Source of the DNA: Halobacillus litoralis
GTDB lineage: Bacteria > Bacillota > Bacilli > Bacillales > Halobacillaceae
Direction of reading: 5' to 3'
DNA: 64,000 bases
NCBI RefSeq assembly: GCF_020524025.1
Contig: NZ_JAIVKN010000004.1
Location: 1 to 64,000 of the forward strand
This document shows positions 27,442-36,869 of this stretch, one piece after another. Under the pieces are notes generated by a model, which was not told where the DNA came from, ran no database searches, and worked only from the letters and a program-made list of their open reading frames with translations. Each line of letters begins with the position of its first letter. Position 1 is the first letter of the stretch. A program made the translations under genes and the position numbers.

Positions 27442-28527
27442 TTATTTGTTCTTCGTAAAATCATTGAAAAACTTCTCATTATACAGAACTTTAGGGTCAT
27501 TCGGACGGTATTTTTTGGCCATATTATTATGCTCAATTGATTTTTGTACATTTCCTAACTCCCAATGACAAACGCAGAGCTGGAGGTGAGGGTACCAAGT
27601 AGAAAAAACCTCATGCTGAAATCCTCCAGTATCTTTTTTTATAGAGAATGCTAGATTATACCAGAAAACAGCGGTTTGATATGACCGATATGATAAAAAA
27701 TGATCTCCAATCCGACAGCAAGGTTCAGGGCGTGGTGCATCATAACGGAGGGTTTTTAAGAGGGCTTCTATCTCTTTGTCTTTTTCTCCAAGCTTTTCGT
27801 GACAATCAGCTGAATATATACAGGCTGATATATTATCTTCCACCCACCCTTTCTTCCCTAAAAGAAATTCATTGTAATAATTGACTGCCTTATGATACTG
27901 CCCATGGTCCCTTAATTCATTAGCATAATAAAATAAATCTCTTGGAGTAAAATCCTCTCCATTCATCATTCGGCTTTCATAAATCCTTAGGTTTCTTCCA
28001 ATAGTACTTGTTGATGTTTTTTTAGAATCTTTTTTATGTTCGATAGATATATCTGAGGATAAAATATTTCCTCTTACTTCAAGATATTCATGAACGGCAC
28101 CTATCCATTTGAAATGATTGCTTCTTTTCACGATCCGGTTTCTTCTGTAATGAAAGGAAGTGTTGCCATATTCATCCCTTGAAACAATATATTTCATTGA
28201 TACGGCATCGACCGAATCATCAAGGGAAACCTTGAGATTCTTGAATTTTTTTTGTTCATCAGGGTGTAAAATATCATCTGCGTCCAACCATAGGATAAAA
28301 TCCATAGTAGCTTGACTGAATGAATAATTTCGAGCAGCTGAAAAGTCATCAATCCATTCAAAGTCGAGAATCTTTTCTGTAAACTTACTGGCAATTTTTT
28401 TGGTATTATCGGTCGATCCTGTGTCCACGATGATAATTTCATCACAAATTTCTTTAACACTCTTGAGGCACTCCGCTAATACTTCCTCTTCATTTTTTAC
28501 AATCATGCAGAGACTGATGGTGGGCAT
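27442..28527 (-). CDS. Family 2 glycosyltransferase with C-terminal TPR-like helices
   Basis: 361 aa. N-terminal GT-A domain: SLCMIVKNEEEVLAECLKS, IIIVDTGSTDNTKKIA, and DxD-type FILWLDADDIL (about residue 81). From residue 200 the sequence turns to helical repeats (YYANELRDHGQYHKAVNYYNEFL; CIYSADCHEKLGEKDKEIEALL). This two-part build is common in Bacillus and includes glycosyltransferases that modify proteins or peptides. No substrate gene is adjacent. ATG behind GGGAGGATATTAA. Confidence 0.82.
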   Translation of the reverse strand: MPTISLCMIVKNEEEVLAECLKSVKEICDEIIIVDTGSTDNTKKIASKFTEKILDFEWIDDFSAARNYSFSQATMDFILWLDADDILHPDEQKKFKNLKVSLDDSVDAVSMKYIVSRDEYGNTSFHYRRNRIVKRSNHFKWIGAVHEYLEVRGNILSSDISIEHKKDSKKTSTSTIGRNLRIYESRMMNGEDFTPRDLFYYANELRDHGQYHKAVNYYNEFLLGKKGWVEDNISACIYSADCHEKLGEKDKEIEALLKTLRYDAPRPEPCCRIGDHFLSYRSYQTAVFWYNLAFSIKKDTGGFQHEVFSTWYPHLQLCVCHWELGNVQKSIEHNNMAKKYRPNDPKVLYNEKFFNDFTKNK

Positions 28528-28718
28528 TTAATATCCTCCCATAAAGTTTTTACATCACATCTTATGTACTGGGACAGAAATTTGAAACATCCTCATTTAG
28601 CTGTCTCTGTTAAATAATTTATACTGATTTCATGTAAGCGTTAATCCAGGAGACTAAAATCAGAGATACTCTTCTCCTTTTTACTTGGTTTCTTCTACTC
28701 TATGTGAAAAGCGAGCAT

Positions 28719-28754
28719 AAAAAAGAAGGTTCCAAAAAGAAACCTTCTTTAAAT
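28719..28754 (-). terminator. Terminator of the mannitol-type PTS operon
   Basis: AAAGAAGGTT (28722-28731) and AACCTTCTTT (28741-28750) with an A/T flank, just after the last gene of the minus-strand operon. Confidence 0.75.
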
Positions 28755-28795
28755 AACAGCTCATTAATCTTCCTTGTCACCTACATTCATATCCT

Positions 28796-30241
28796 TTATG
28801 ACCTGGAAGATTCCAACCTTTCCATCAGTGGTTCCAGGTTAGGGTCATTGATATAGTTTTCTATGGTGATAATTTCTTTATCGTTATGAGCGATTTTTGC
28901 TCGTTCTAATAGATCTTTATGCACCACAATGACATCGGAATCCTGAGGGGCATCTTCGATTCTATAGTGTTTTACTTCAATGCCTTCAATACCTTTCTTT
29001 TTCAATTTCTTTCTAAAGGTTGTGGCGCCTAATGCACTGCTTCCGGCACCGGCATCACAGGCAAAAGAAATTTTATCGATGCTTTTATCTTTCTTGCTGC
29101 TGGTGTAAATTTGTTTACCTTCCTGCTTCATAGATTTGGATTTCTCTATGGATTCAGAAAGCTCCTCATCTTCCTCTGAGTTTTTACCCATTTTCAGAAT
29201 AAGTGCTGTAACAAAGAATGTTACAACAGCAGAAACCAGAACTCCGGCAAGGATGCCGACAAAACTTCCTTTAGGAGTCAAGCCAAGATAGGCAAAAATA
29301 GATCCTGGACTTGGACCTGCGACAAGTCCTGCATCAAACAGACTGAAAACAGCAATACCGGACATGCCACCGGCAATCATCCCCAGAATTGTAAGGGGTT
29401 TCATTAAAACGTAAGGGAAATACAGCTCATGAATTCCACCGAAGAAGTGGATGATTGATGCACCTGGTGCAGTTCGTCTAGCTGTTTTTCCACCGAAGAA
29501 AGTAAACGCCATCAATAGTCCAAGACCTGGTCCAGGGTTTGAAGCAACTGTAAAGTAAATGGATTTTCCTGTTTCAGCAGCCGCCTGCATACCTAGAGGG
29601 TAATAAATTCCCTGGTCAATCACATTGTTTAAGAATAATACCTTAGCAGGCTCGTTGATGAGAGACAGCAAAGGAAGTAACCCGGTAGCCACCAACGCCT
29701 CGATTGAAGCTGTTACAAAGTTATTGGCAGATTCGATAACGGGACCGATAAAATAGAAAGATAAGATCATTAACAAGAATCCCAATATTCCGAGAGAGAA
29801 ATTATTGACGATCATTTCAAACCCTGCAGGAATTCTATTTTCCATGGCGTTGTCAAATTTCTTTATCACCCAGCCTCCCAGAGGACCAATAACCATTGCC
29901 CCTAAGAACATCGGGATATCTGAACCAACGATTAATCCAATAGCCCCGATTGCACCCATGACGGCTCCTCTTTGTCCGGCTACCATGCGTCCGCCTGTAA
30001 TCGCTAATAGCAGGGGAAGCAAATATACAATAGCTGGTTCGACGATCTGGGCAAGTTCTTCATTGGGTATCCAGCCTGTAGGAATAAATAAAGCTGTCAA
30101 CAGTCCCCAGGCGATAAAGGCTCCGATATTTGGTAATACCATGTTGGTTAGGAAGCCTCCAAAAGCCTGAACTTTCGCCCGTGTCGAAGGAGTGTTCTGA
30201 TTCATCTCTACAACATTTGTTTCTCTAGCTGAATTTTCCAT
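28796..30241 (-). CDS. mtlA: PTS system mannitol-type EIICB component
   Basis: 481 aa. The EIIC membrane domain (residues 25-350) contains NIGAFIAWGLLTALF and the substrate-site segment GASIIHFFGGIHELYFPYVLM. After a charged linker comes the EIIB domain with phospho-Cys in ISFACDAGAGSSALGA (about residue 392). It has no EIIA domain, which is supplied by mtlF upstream. It takes up mannitol or a related hexitol and phosphorylates it on entry. The extra sugar-phosphate enzymes in this operon leave open a different hexitol. Confidence 0.85.
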   Translation of the reverse strand: MENSARETNVVEMNQNTPSTRAKVQAFGGFLTNMVLPNIGAFIAWGLLTALFIPTGWIPNEELAQIVEPAIVYLLPLLLAITGGRMVAGQRGAVMGAIGAIGLIVGSDIPMFLGAMVIGPLGGWVIKKFDNAMENRIPAGFEMIVNNFSLGILGFLLMILSFYFIGPVIESANNFVTASIEALVATGLLPLLSLINEPAKVLFLNNVIDQGIYYPLGMQAAAETGKSIYFTVASNPGPGLGLLMAFTFFGGKTARRTAPGASIIHFFGGIHELYFPYVLMKPLTILGMIAGGMSGIAVFSLFDAGLVAGPSPGSIFAYLGLTPKGSFVGILAGVLVSAVVTFFVTALILKMGKNSEEDEELSESIEKSKSMKQEGKQIYTSSKKDKSIDKISFACDAGAGSSALGATTFRKKLKKKGIEGIEVKHYRIEDAPQDSDVIVVHKDLLERAKIAHNDKEIITIENYINDPNLEPLMERLESSRS

Positions 30242-30310
30242 ATAACCATCCCTTCTGATTATTCAGAGATATAAAAGTAAGACAGAATAGAGGGGAGGTA
30301 GAATAAAAAT

Positions 30311-30748
30311 CTATTCTACCGTTTCAAGCAAATCTAAAATCTCCTGTTCACTCGTTGAGTTTTCAAGTTTTTCCTTTACTTCATCTTCAATAAGTACAGA
30401 TGACAAGTCAGAAATTAAATCTAAATGTCCATCGCTGTCTTCAGCAGCCAGGACAAAAAGAATATTGACCTCTTTGTCTTCAGGGAATTGGACGGATTGT
30501 TCCAATTTCAACAAGGAAACATCTGTTTTTACGACGTTGTTTTCATTTTTTGCATGAGGCATGGCGATGCCTGGAACAATGACTATATAAGGACCATTCG
30601 TGTGTACATTGTTGATCATGGCATCAATATATTCAGGAGTGATCGATCCTTTATACAGCAAAGGGGAAGCCGCTTCCTTTATCGCATCCTCCCATGTGTT
30701 TACAGATTCTAAAAAACGTACATTTCCTTCTAAATGCTCGGCTAACAT
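30311..30748 (-). CDS. mtlF: PTS system mannitol-type EIIA component
   Basis: About 145 aa, standalone EIIA of the mannitol-fructose family, with the phosphorylated His in VPGIAMPHAKNEN (near residue 63) and MLAEHLEGNVRFLES at the start. The ATG at 30748 is preferred because AAAGG lies ahead; the ATG 18 bases earlier has AGGA abutting it. It passes phosphate from HPr to the EIIB domain of the next gene. Confidence 0.88.
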   Translation of the reverse strand: MLAEHLEGNVRFLESVNTWEDAIKEAASPLLYKGSITPEYIDAMINNVHTNGPYIVIVPGIAMPHAKNENNVVKTDVSLLKLEQSVQFPEDKEVNILFVLAAEDSDGHLDLISDLSSVLIEDEVKEKLENSTSEQEILDLLETVE

Positions 30749-30768
30749 ATCATCATCGCCTTTCATTC

Positions 30769-31929
30769 CTAGTTTTGTGAAGTTACCATTTTAAAGGTAA
30801 AATAATGATCATTTATCTTCGTTACAATTGCGGGCTCTTTGATTCGAGTGAAATGTTCAATCGCCTGTTCGATCCCATGTTCTTCAATATAATTTTGCAG
30901 CATGACAGCTTCTTCATCTTCGGGGTTGTGAAATAAAAAGCCTGCAGCAGCGGCAGCTGTTAGGTTATCGATCGGTAATCCTAATTCAAAAAGGGTCCGG
31001 ATTGGTTTGATCAACCTTTCCTCGGAGCCAAGTTTTCGGATAGGCGCGCGGCCGACACGGAAGATATCATCACTGATATGCTCATTTTTGAAGCGGTCAA
31101 TCGTCTTTTCTATAAACTCGCTCATTTCCTGAGTCTCAAAACTATAGGCATGAGTGAAGTAACGGGCAGATTCATGAAGAGTTGATCTTAAAAACTCTTC
31201 CATTTCTGCATTTCTCAATGCTCTTTGAATGGTTGGATACCCCTCTACAAATGCGAAGTAAGCTGTAGCCGCATGGCCCATATTCACCATATACAATTTC
31301 CGTTCAATATACGGTTTTAAATCCTCCACATAAGTGGCGTCTTGTATACGGGGCAGGTCCTCATTCTTCATTTCTGATCGATTAATCATCCATTCATAAT
31401 AGGGTTCGACAAGAGAGATCTGCTCTCCATTTCTATCCTCTGACAGTGAAAGTCGATCAATAGCTGAATTCGGAAAGCCGGCAGATGAACGGATGGAATC
31501 CATTTCAGATTTAGTAAGAATACTCTCTATCTCACTTTTTAATTGGGATGAAGCATTGATTGAATTTTCGTTTGCAATGATATCGATTTTAGGCTTATCC
31601 AGATGAATTCTCTTTAACAGGCCTTCGGATAGAACGGGAGCAATCTTTGATAAATTATTTACACCTACAGATGTTGTGATGACGTCAGCCTCCACAATGG
31701 CGTTAAGCACATCTTCTTGTGAACGGCTGTGCAGAGCCCGCGCAGGAGAAATGGTTTCTAATGTGCGGTTTTCATCTAAGATTTCGAATCTATATTCCCC
31801 GCGCTGGTTTATGCTTTCGACCAGTTGAAGGTCGGCATCCACAAAGCAGACGTCAAATCCAGTTTTGTTGAGTAAATTCCCGATTAAGCCTCTTCCGATA
31901 TTACCCGCACCAAAATGCAGCGCTTTCAT
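30769..31929 (-). CDS. mtlD: Mannitol-1-phosphate 5-dehydrogenase (polyol-phosphate dehydrogenase)
   Basis: 386 aa. N-terminal NAD fold MKALHFGAGNIGRGLIGNLL. The long-chain dehydrogenase signature includes ANENSINASSQLK and, further on, RKLYMVNMGHAATAYFAF, with catalytic Lys and His around it. It oxidises mannitol-1-phosphate (or a similar hexitol phosphate) to fructose-6-phosphate (or another ketose phosphate). The start at 31929 has AAAGGAGGTC ahead. Placed between the SIS gene and mtlF. Confidence 0.9.
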   Translation of the reverse strand: MKALHFGAGNIGRGLIGNLLNKTGFDVCFVDADLQLVESINQRGEYRFEILDENRTLETISPARALHSRSQEDVLNAIVEADVITTSVGVNNLSKIAPVLSEGLLKRIHLDKPKIDIIANENSINASSQLKSEIESILTKSEMDSIRSSAGFPNSAIDRLSLSEDRNGEQISLVEPYYEWMINRSEMKNEDLPRIQDATYVEDLKPYIERKLYMVNMGHAATAYFAFVEGYPTIQRALRNAEMEEFLRSTLHESARYFTHAYSFETQEMSEFIEKTIDRFKNEHISDDIFRVGRAPIRKLGSEERLIKPIRTLFELGLPIDNLTAAAAAGFLFHNPEDEEAVMLQNYIEEHGIEQAIEHFTRIKEPAIVTKINDHYFTFKMVTSQN

Positions 31930-31975
31930 ATTTAGACCTCCTTTACGCACTTTTAATGAATACTTTTAGGACCCA

Positions 31976-32536
31976 TTATTCTAGATTCGCATGATACTGC
32001 CATAGAGACTGGATTTCAATATCCTTTTTCTCAACCATCATCAGTGCAATCGTGTCACCTAGCAAAAGTAGACTTTGTTCGAATAGACTCTTCATTGGCT
32101 GTTCAGACTGGACGTCTTCAGAATTCTGATCTTTTGAACCGATCGGTATTCTAATGAATAGATCCGAGTATTGACTCATTGAGCTGTCCGGATTGGCGCC
32201 AATATGAGCAACCTTCGCATTATATTGTTTTGCTTTGTTTGCAATGATTAAAGGGAACTGCGTTTCACCGCTTCCTGACCCTACGATAAGTAAGTCCTTA
32301 TCCGTTATGGCTGGTTCAGTGATTTGGCCGACTACGTAGGTGTCAACGCCAAGATGTGCTAATCTTTTCGCTATGGCCTGCAAAGATAAGAGAACTCTGC
32401 CAACCCCTACAAAAAATACTTTTTCTGCCTTGTTTATTTCTTCAATTAGTTCCTCAACATCGTTGCCTTCAATATTTGTTAAAGTAGCTGTAATTTCCTG
32501 CGCAATTTTTTTTGTAGCCTCATCGTAATTAACCAT
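31976..32536 (-). CDS. SIS-domain sugar isomerase, 6-phospho-3-hexuloisomerase-like
   Basis: 186 aa, the normal length for HxlB/PHI proteins. SIS motifs: KVFFVGVGRVLLSLQAIAKRLAHLG, then LLIVGSGSGETQF (sugar-phosphate loop), with the C-terminal helix QSLLLLGDTIALMMVEKK. PHI converts 3-hexulose-6-phosphate to fructose-6-phosphate. There is no hexulose-phosphate synthase beside it but an epimerase-like gene, with which it overlaps by 8 bases. Its job in this operon is probably on a ketose phosphate that arises from the transported hexitol. Confidence 0.78.
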   Translation of the reverse strand: MVNYDEATKKIAQEITATLTNIEGNDVEELIEEINKAEKVFFVGVGRVLLSLQAIAKRLAHLGVDTYVVGQITEPAITDKDLLIVGSGSGETQFPLIIANKAKQYNAKVAHIGANPDSSMSQYSDLFIRIPIGSKDQNSEDVQSEQPMKSLFEQSLLLLGDTIALMMVEKKDIEIQSLWQYHANLE

Positions 32537-33239
32537 TGAATGCAGCCTCCTTATTCAATCCTTTAAGAATAGATTCTTCCATGATTTCTTTGTTATCTGC
32601 CAGACTATTGTTTGATTTAAATAAACTTGTACTACCAGCGACTAATATATCTGCACCGGCACTTACCAATTCTTCTATAGTATCTAAAGAGACACGCCCA
32701 TCAACTTCAATTCTCGTATCCAATCCTTTAGATTTAATCAACTTCGATAAGTCATTTACTTTTTTCGTGGCATAAGACACTTGTTTTTCACCTTTATCTG
32801 TTGCAAAACCTGGGTTGATTAACATGAGCAGAACGGTATCGCACTGCGGCAGCACATAATCCAATACAGATAATGGAGTTGCCGGGTTAAGCGCAACACC
32901 TACTTTGGTGTCATGTTTCTTAATTAAATTGATGTAGCGGTCAATGTGTGAACTGGTCTCTAAATGGAACGTGATTTGTTCCACACCGATTCGCAGCATC
33001 TCTTGTATGAAAAACTCATTATCATTGGACATGATATGAACATCAAAATTCATATCTGTTATTTTTCTTAATTGCTCAATCGTTGAGATCCCTAAGGGCA
33101 TGCTTGGACTAAAAGAACCGTCGATAATATCTATGTGTAATGTATCTAATCCAGCGTTTTCAATTTCTTTTACACTTTTCTCCAAGTTGCAGAGATCTGC
33201 ACACATGATGGATGGGGCGATTGTAATTCTTTCTTGCAT
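32529..33239 (-). CDS. Ribulose-5-P / allulose-6-P 3-epimerase family protein (AlsE-like)
   Basis: About 236-aa TIM barrel. Both catalytic Asp regions are present: HIDIIDGSFSPSMPLG and RIEVDGRVSLDTIEELV. The metal His lies in FDVHIMS and the phosphate loop in DILVAGSTSLF. The opening APSIMCADLCNLE resembles AlsE more than the housekeeping Rpe pattern APSILSAD. First gene of the PTS operon, start at 33239 behind CAAGGAGGCAC. Probably epimerises a hexulose-6-phosphate at C3; ribulose-5-phosphate remains possible. Confidence 0.75.
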   Translation of the reverse strand: MQERITIAPSIMCADLCNLEKSVKEIENAGLDTLHIDIIDGSFSPSMPLGISTIEQLRKITDMNFDVHIMSNDNEFFIQEMLRIGVEQITFHLETSSHIDRYINLIKKHDTKVGVALNPATPLSVLDYVLPQCDTVLLMLINPGFATDKGEKQVSYATKKVNDLSKLIKSKGLDTRIEVDGRVSLDTIEELVSAGADILVAGSTSLFKSNNSLADNKEIMEESILKGLNKEAAFNG

Positions 33240-33301
33240 GTTTGTGCCTCCTTGTGTTGTTTTATTACCTTTTTTTTCATAATAATGCATGTTAATCATT
33301 G

Positions 33302-33316
33302 TGTAAAGCGTTTTCT
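33302..33316. promoter_or_regulatory. Possible catabolite-responsive (cre-like) element
   Basis: GTAAAGCGTTTTCT in the divergent interval matches the core AAAGCGTTTTC of CcpA sites but deviates at the first two consensus bases. Reasonable for a sugar operon, not certain. Confidence 0.35.
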
Positions 33317-33405
33317 TTATATTTTTTGCGCTTCTTTGCGTGTTTGTGTAGTTTTGATTATAATGGGGGTACATGTTAAGAAAACATAAGAGGAGTAATG
33401 TGTTT

Positions 33406-34155
33406 ATGCTTAAACAAGAACGCCAGCAGAGAATTGTCGACATACTAAATGAAGAGCACAAAGTAATTGCAAGCGACTTAAGTAAGCGGCTGTCTGTTTC
33501 AGAAGATACAATTAGAAGAGACTTAAAAGAGCTGGATAATCAAGGTATCATTAAACGGGTGCATAGCGGGGCGCTGCGTGCAGGACCTCCAGTTGAAGAC
33601 TTTTCAACGAGGCAGGGGATGGATAATGAGAATAAATCAAATCTGGCGACAAAGGCATTAAACCTTATTAAAGACGGTATGGTCGTTTTAATTGATGGGG
33701 GAACGACGAACTTACAATTGGTTCATCAACTGCCTTTGTCTCTAAAATGCACAGTGATTACAAACAGTCCCCCCATTGCTATGGCCCTTACGAATCATGA
33801 AGATGTGGAAGTAATTATGATAGGGGGCACTTTGTTTAAGCAGTCGATGGTTAACCTGGGAATCGACACATTTGAAGCGTTGGATAAAATGAGAGCCGAT
33901 TTGTATATTATGGGGACCTATAAGATTGACCCTCAATTGGGAGTCAGTGTTCCAAGCTTGTCAGAAGCTTTAGTGAAACGAAAAATGACTTCTATATCTA
34001 CCGAGATATTAGCTATGGTAACGGATGATAAGTTAGATACCATATCCAATCACATTGTCTGTCCGACAGATCAGTTGACCTATCTTATTACAGAACGGGT
34101 AAATGCTGATATAAAAAGTTTATACGAGCGACAAGGGATTACAGTAATTGATTAA
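33406..34155 (+). CDS. DeoR-family sugar-phosphate-responsive regulator
   Basis: 249 aa. N-terminal helix-turn-helix RQQRIVDILNEEHKVIASDLSKRLSVSEDTIRRDLKEL (residues 5-42). The C-terminal DeoR sensor fold contains LIDGGTTNLQLVHQL and VTDDKLDT. It is divergent from the PTS operon and is its obvious regulator. This is notable because classical mannitol operons of Bacillus use the PRD activator MtlR instead. The ATG at 33406 has AGGAG ahead; a GTG six bases earlier is possible. Confidence 0.85.
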   Translation: MLKQERQQRIVDILNEEHKVIASDLSKRLSVSEDTIRRDLKELDNQGIIKRVHSGALRAGPPVEDFSTRQGMDNENKSNLATKALNLIKDGMVVLIDGGTTNLQLVHQLPLSLKCTVITNSPPIAMALTNHEDVEVIMIGGTLFKQSMVNLGIDTFEALDKMRADLYIMGTYKIDPQLGVSVPSLSEALVKRKMTSISTEILAMVTDDKLDTISNHIVCPTDQLTYLITERVNADIKSLYERQGITVID

Positions 34156-34170
34156 AAAATCTTATCTTAT

Positions 34171-34208
34171 ACAAAAACGACCACCTCAATTGAGGTGGTC
34201 GTTTTTGT
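34171..34208. terminator. Bidirectional terminator, perfect 38-bp palindrome
   Basis: Arms 34171-34189 and 34190-34208 are exact complements with A and T runs at the ends, between the converging DeoR and hydrolase genes. Confidence 0.85.
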
Positions 34209-34215
34209 GGGTGGG

Positions 34216-35040
34216 TTATTGTTTCTCTTTTAAAAACTCTTCTACTATTTTATTAAACTTCTCACTATGCTCCCAAAACATGAGGTGGCCTCCAAGAGAC
34301 TTTACTGATGCACCCGGGGTCAGCTTGTTCAGGTAAGGAACTGCGGTTTCTGCCCAATGCTCAGCGACAATAAAAAGAGTTGGGACAGATTCACTGCTTA
34401 AGTTTGCTTCGTTACGATAGTCAGAAAAGAGTCCGGAAGAAAACAAATTTGCGGCTATATAGTAAGGTGTCTTCAGGGACTGCTCTACAATCCACGTCAG
34501 TTCTGCTTCCTTCAGTTCCCGCTGGACCATGACTCCGGCTGCATAAGCGGAGATGAAATCCCGCTGGCCTTGCGGATGACGTAAATAGTTCGTATAGGCT
34601 GCAGCAAGGTCATCGAGAGGTCCTTCTACCCAATCCTGATCCTGCTTCACGGATAAAGACTTTGGAGGCATATCAATTAAAATAAGTGACTTGAGATCTT
34701 CGGTTCCGAATTGGCGGACGAATTCCCATACCGTTAAGCATCCGAATGACCAGCCGACAAGCGTTGGGTTTTCAACGTTTAGTGCTTTCAGTACTTGTTG
34801 TAGATCCGTACCATGGGTCACATAGTCATTGCCATGAACCGTCAGGGTGGATCGGCCATGACTTCTAGGGTCGATGACAATGGTGCGGTGAGTTTTTGAG
34901 AAATGGCGGACCTGTTCAGAGAAGACTTCAGTAGTAAATGTAAAGCCTGGAATAAATACAAGAGGGTCACCCTTTCCTGTATCCTGCACAAATAATTCGA
35001 TCCCCGGTTCCACTTCAATATAAGATCCAGTCGTTTTCAT
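34216..35040 (-). CDS. Alpha/beta-fold hydrolase
   Basis: 274 aa with oxyanion/strand motif PLVFIPGFTFTTEVF, nucleophile elbow VGWSFGCLT (Ser near residue 94), and C-terminal LFIVAEHW and GGHLMFWEHSEKF (His). It resembles the haloperoxidase/arylesterase branch. Stands alone. The substrate is unknown. Confidence 0.8.
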   Translation of the reverse strand: MKTTGSYIEVEPGIELFVQDTGKGDPLVFIPGFTFTTEVFSEQVRHFSKTHRTIVIDPRSHGRSTLTVHGNDYVTHGTDLQQVLKALNVENPTLVGWSFGCLTVWEFVRQFGTEDLKSLILIDMPPKSLSVKQDQDWVEGPLDDLAAAYTNYLRHPQGQRDFISAYAAGVMVQRELKEAELTWIVEQSLKTPYYIAANLFSSGLFSDYRNEANLSSESVPTLFIVAEHWAETAVPYLNKLTPGASVKSLGGHLMFWEHSEKFNKIVEEFLKEKQ

Positions 35041-35121
35041 GATCTGCCTCCTATTTTTTGTAAGATCCCAAGATTATTACCCGGGATCATCCTATTCAAA
35101 ACAGCTTTATTCAATTAAGAT

Positions 35122-35162
35122 AATTGTAAAAAATGAACCACCTCTATAGCCGGGGTGGCTTA
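35122..35162 (-). terminator. Terminator of the LCAT-like hydrolase gene
   Basis: On the minus strand AAGCCACCCC and GGTGGTT form a stem followed by CATTTTTT. Confidence 0.6.
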
Positions 35163-35206
35163 TTAGTCTGTTCTTCTTATTGGATAGGGGAAGATGGGTA
35201 ATAACA

Positions 35207-36496
35207 TTAATAATAGGATATTAATTCAAAAGGGGTTTCTGCGTTAACTTTCACCGTGTTTTCTGTTCTTTCTTCGTTTTTCATCCAAATATAGCTGATG
35301 ATTTCGTCTTCCATTGTCACAAAGGTGACTTTATCATGTGTCAGTCTTTCCTGCGGGATAAACAGGCAGGTTAAATCGTTTACGCGGATGGAATAGACAT
35401 CAGAGAATGTTCCTTTTTTTAGATCTCCTGTCTCTTTATCAATGAGCTCAACCCTGCCTCGGCCGTGAATGAGTAGTAGACAGTAGTCTTCGTCAAGCTG
35501 AAAGGTGTTGTTCGGTTGCCTATATTCGATTCCCAGTTTTTGAGCAATCATGGGTAAGCTGTTAAATAAAACCTCATTATGGCTTCCTTTCACCACATGC
35601 TTCTCTCCGTTTATAGCAAACACACTTGCTAAGGTTGCATTGCCGTCTCCAGCCTCTGTTTTTATCGCATTTATTACCTTTCCATCAATCCAGGCTTTTT
35701 TGGAGTGAGAGGGGATAACCTCAAAATACTTGATGGTTTCTTTTCCAATTCCGGCAATTAAGGTGAGGTTGATCTTTCGTTTGGATCGCTTGTTTTGTTT
35801 TTCATTCAGGTCATCTATGAGAGGATTTTTTGTATTCATTGATTCATAAGAAAGGAACGTATAACTATTAATAATGCTGCTTTTGTGTAACAAATAATCC
35901 CCATATGCTTTACCAGGCACGATATCATGAAGCCCGCTGAAATGTTCATGAATGGTTGTGATGTCATCTGTGCGATATAGTTTTGAAAGAATCCATAAAT
36001 AAGCCTCCATGTAAAGACGTACCAAGTTGAACTTTTCGCCTGTATGAATAGGGAGGGATCCCCCGGTCCAATAGCTGAAATTAGGAGCGGAACCTGCATT
36101 TGGCGTACACATCATGATGACTTCATTCACATCCTTCTTATAGTAGGAGCTTTCTACATAAGCCCTGCTGACCAGCCCACCCATGCTGTGACAGATGATA
36201 TTTACCTTCTTCTGCTTCGTGATTTTCTTTGCCTGTTGTATCGTTTCATATAAATAGTGCCTGGCAGAATGGTCAATCGGCTTCCGCCAATCGTAATAGG
36301 CAGTGAAAAGGTTCTCACCTTTAATTAATCCGAGTTCTCTTTCCAACAGATCAATAAATGGCTGATAAACAATGCCTGCAATCCCGAAATGCCAATCACC
36401 TGTTCCGGGAATAATGACATCACTCATAGAGCCGAATAATCCGGGTACAAAAACTACCGGGGGGTTCTCTTTTCTTAGCGGACGTTTAAACACCAT
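35207..36496 (-). CDS. Lipase/esterase-like alpha/beta hydrolase (PGAP1/LCAT-like)
   Basis: 429 aa. N-terminal PPVVFVPGLFGS, nucleophile elbow IICHSMGGLVSRAY (Ser near residue 104), and a GDGNATLASV segment near 290 typical of LCAT-like hydrolases (Asp). HNEVLFN near 312 offers a His. The last 90 residues form a separate beta-rich portion (LLIHGRGRVELIDKETGDL...). No signal peptide, so probably cytosolic. Substrate unknown. ATG with AAAGGAGGC ahead. Confidence 0.72.
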   Translation of the reverse strand: MVFKRPLRKENPPVVFVPGLFGSMSDVIIPGTGDWHFGIAGIVYQPFIDLLERELGLIKGENLFTAYYDWRKPIDHSARHYLYETIQQAKKITKQKKVNIICHSMGGLVSRAYVESSYYKKDVNEVIMMCTPNAGSAPNFSYWTGGSLPIHTGEKFNLVRLYMEAYLWILSKLYRTDDITTIHEHFSGLHDIVPGKAYGDYLLHKSSIINSYTFLSYESMNTKNPLIDDLNEKQNKRSKRKINLTLIAGIGKETIKYFEVIPSHSKKAWIDGKVINAIKTEAGDGNATLASVFAINGEKHVVKGSHNEVLFNSLPMIAQKLGIEYRQPNNTFQLDEDYCLLLIHGRGRVELIDKETGDLKKGTFSDVYSIRVNDLTCLFIPQERLTHDKVTFVTMEDEIISYIWMKNEERTENTVKVNAETPFELISYY

Positions 36497-36869
36497 TTAT
36501 GCCTCCTTTAGAAAGGTACTGAGTGGAAAATATCAACATCCTGCCTACCTTAAAATGCACGGTTGTTTGTGAATGCCTGTGTTTTGATAATTATCGATTC
36601 CTATTACGGTCTTCCGGCTACTTCGAAAATGGACGGCTGCTGTGGGGTCTATTAGAAGAGGGTACATTCTTTGTTTTCTTACTTAACTATATGTTTCAGG
36701 AATGATTTTATTTGCAGGGTAATCGAGAGAAATTTCGTTTAATAGAATAGGGGTTTTTAGTAGAGGAGATCTGTTTAAACCGTTCATAACGGCCCACCCA
36801 CAAATAAAACCTGCCCCTTAAGTGCATGTAATCACTCACGGGGCAGGTGATCTGAAAAAGGGATATTCT
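36497..36869. other. Intergenic region with terminator
   Basis: No gene seen. The short open frames here lack ribosome sites. The terminator for the permease gene lies at its right end. Confidence 0.4.
36806..36848 (-). terminator. Terminator of permease gene
   Basis: CCTGCCCC (36810-36817) and GGGGCAGG (36840-36847), with TTTTATTTG following on the minus strand. Confidence 0.7.

Noticed and set aside
36523-36705. 60-codon frame in the gap before the esterase gene
   Set aside because: No ribosome site, and the sequence reads as low-complexity translation of non-coding DNA.
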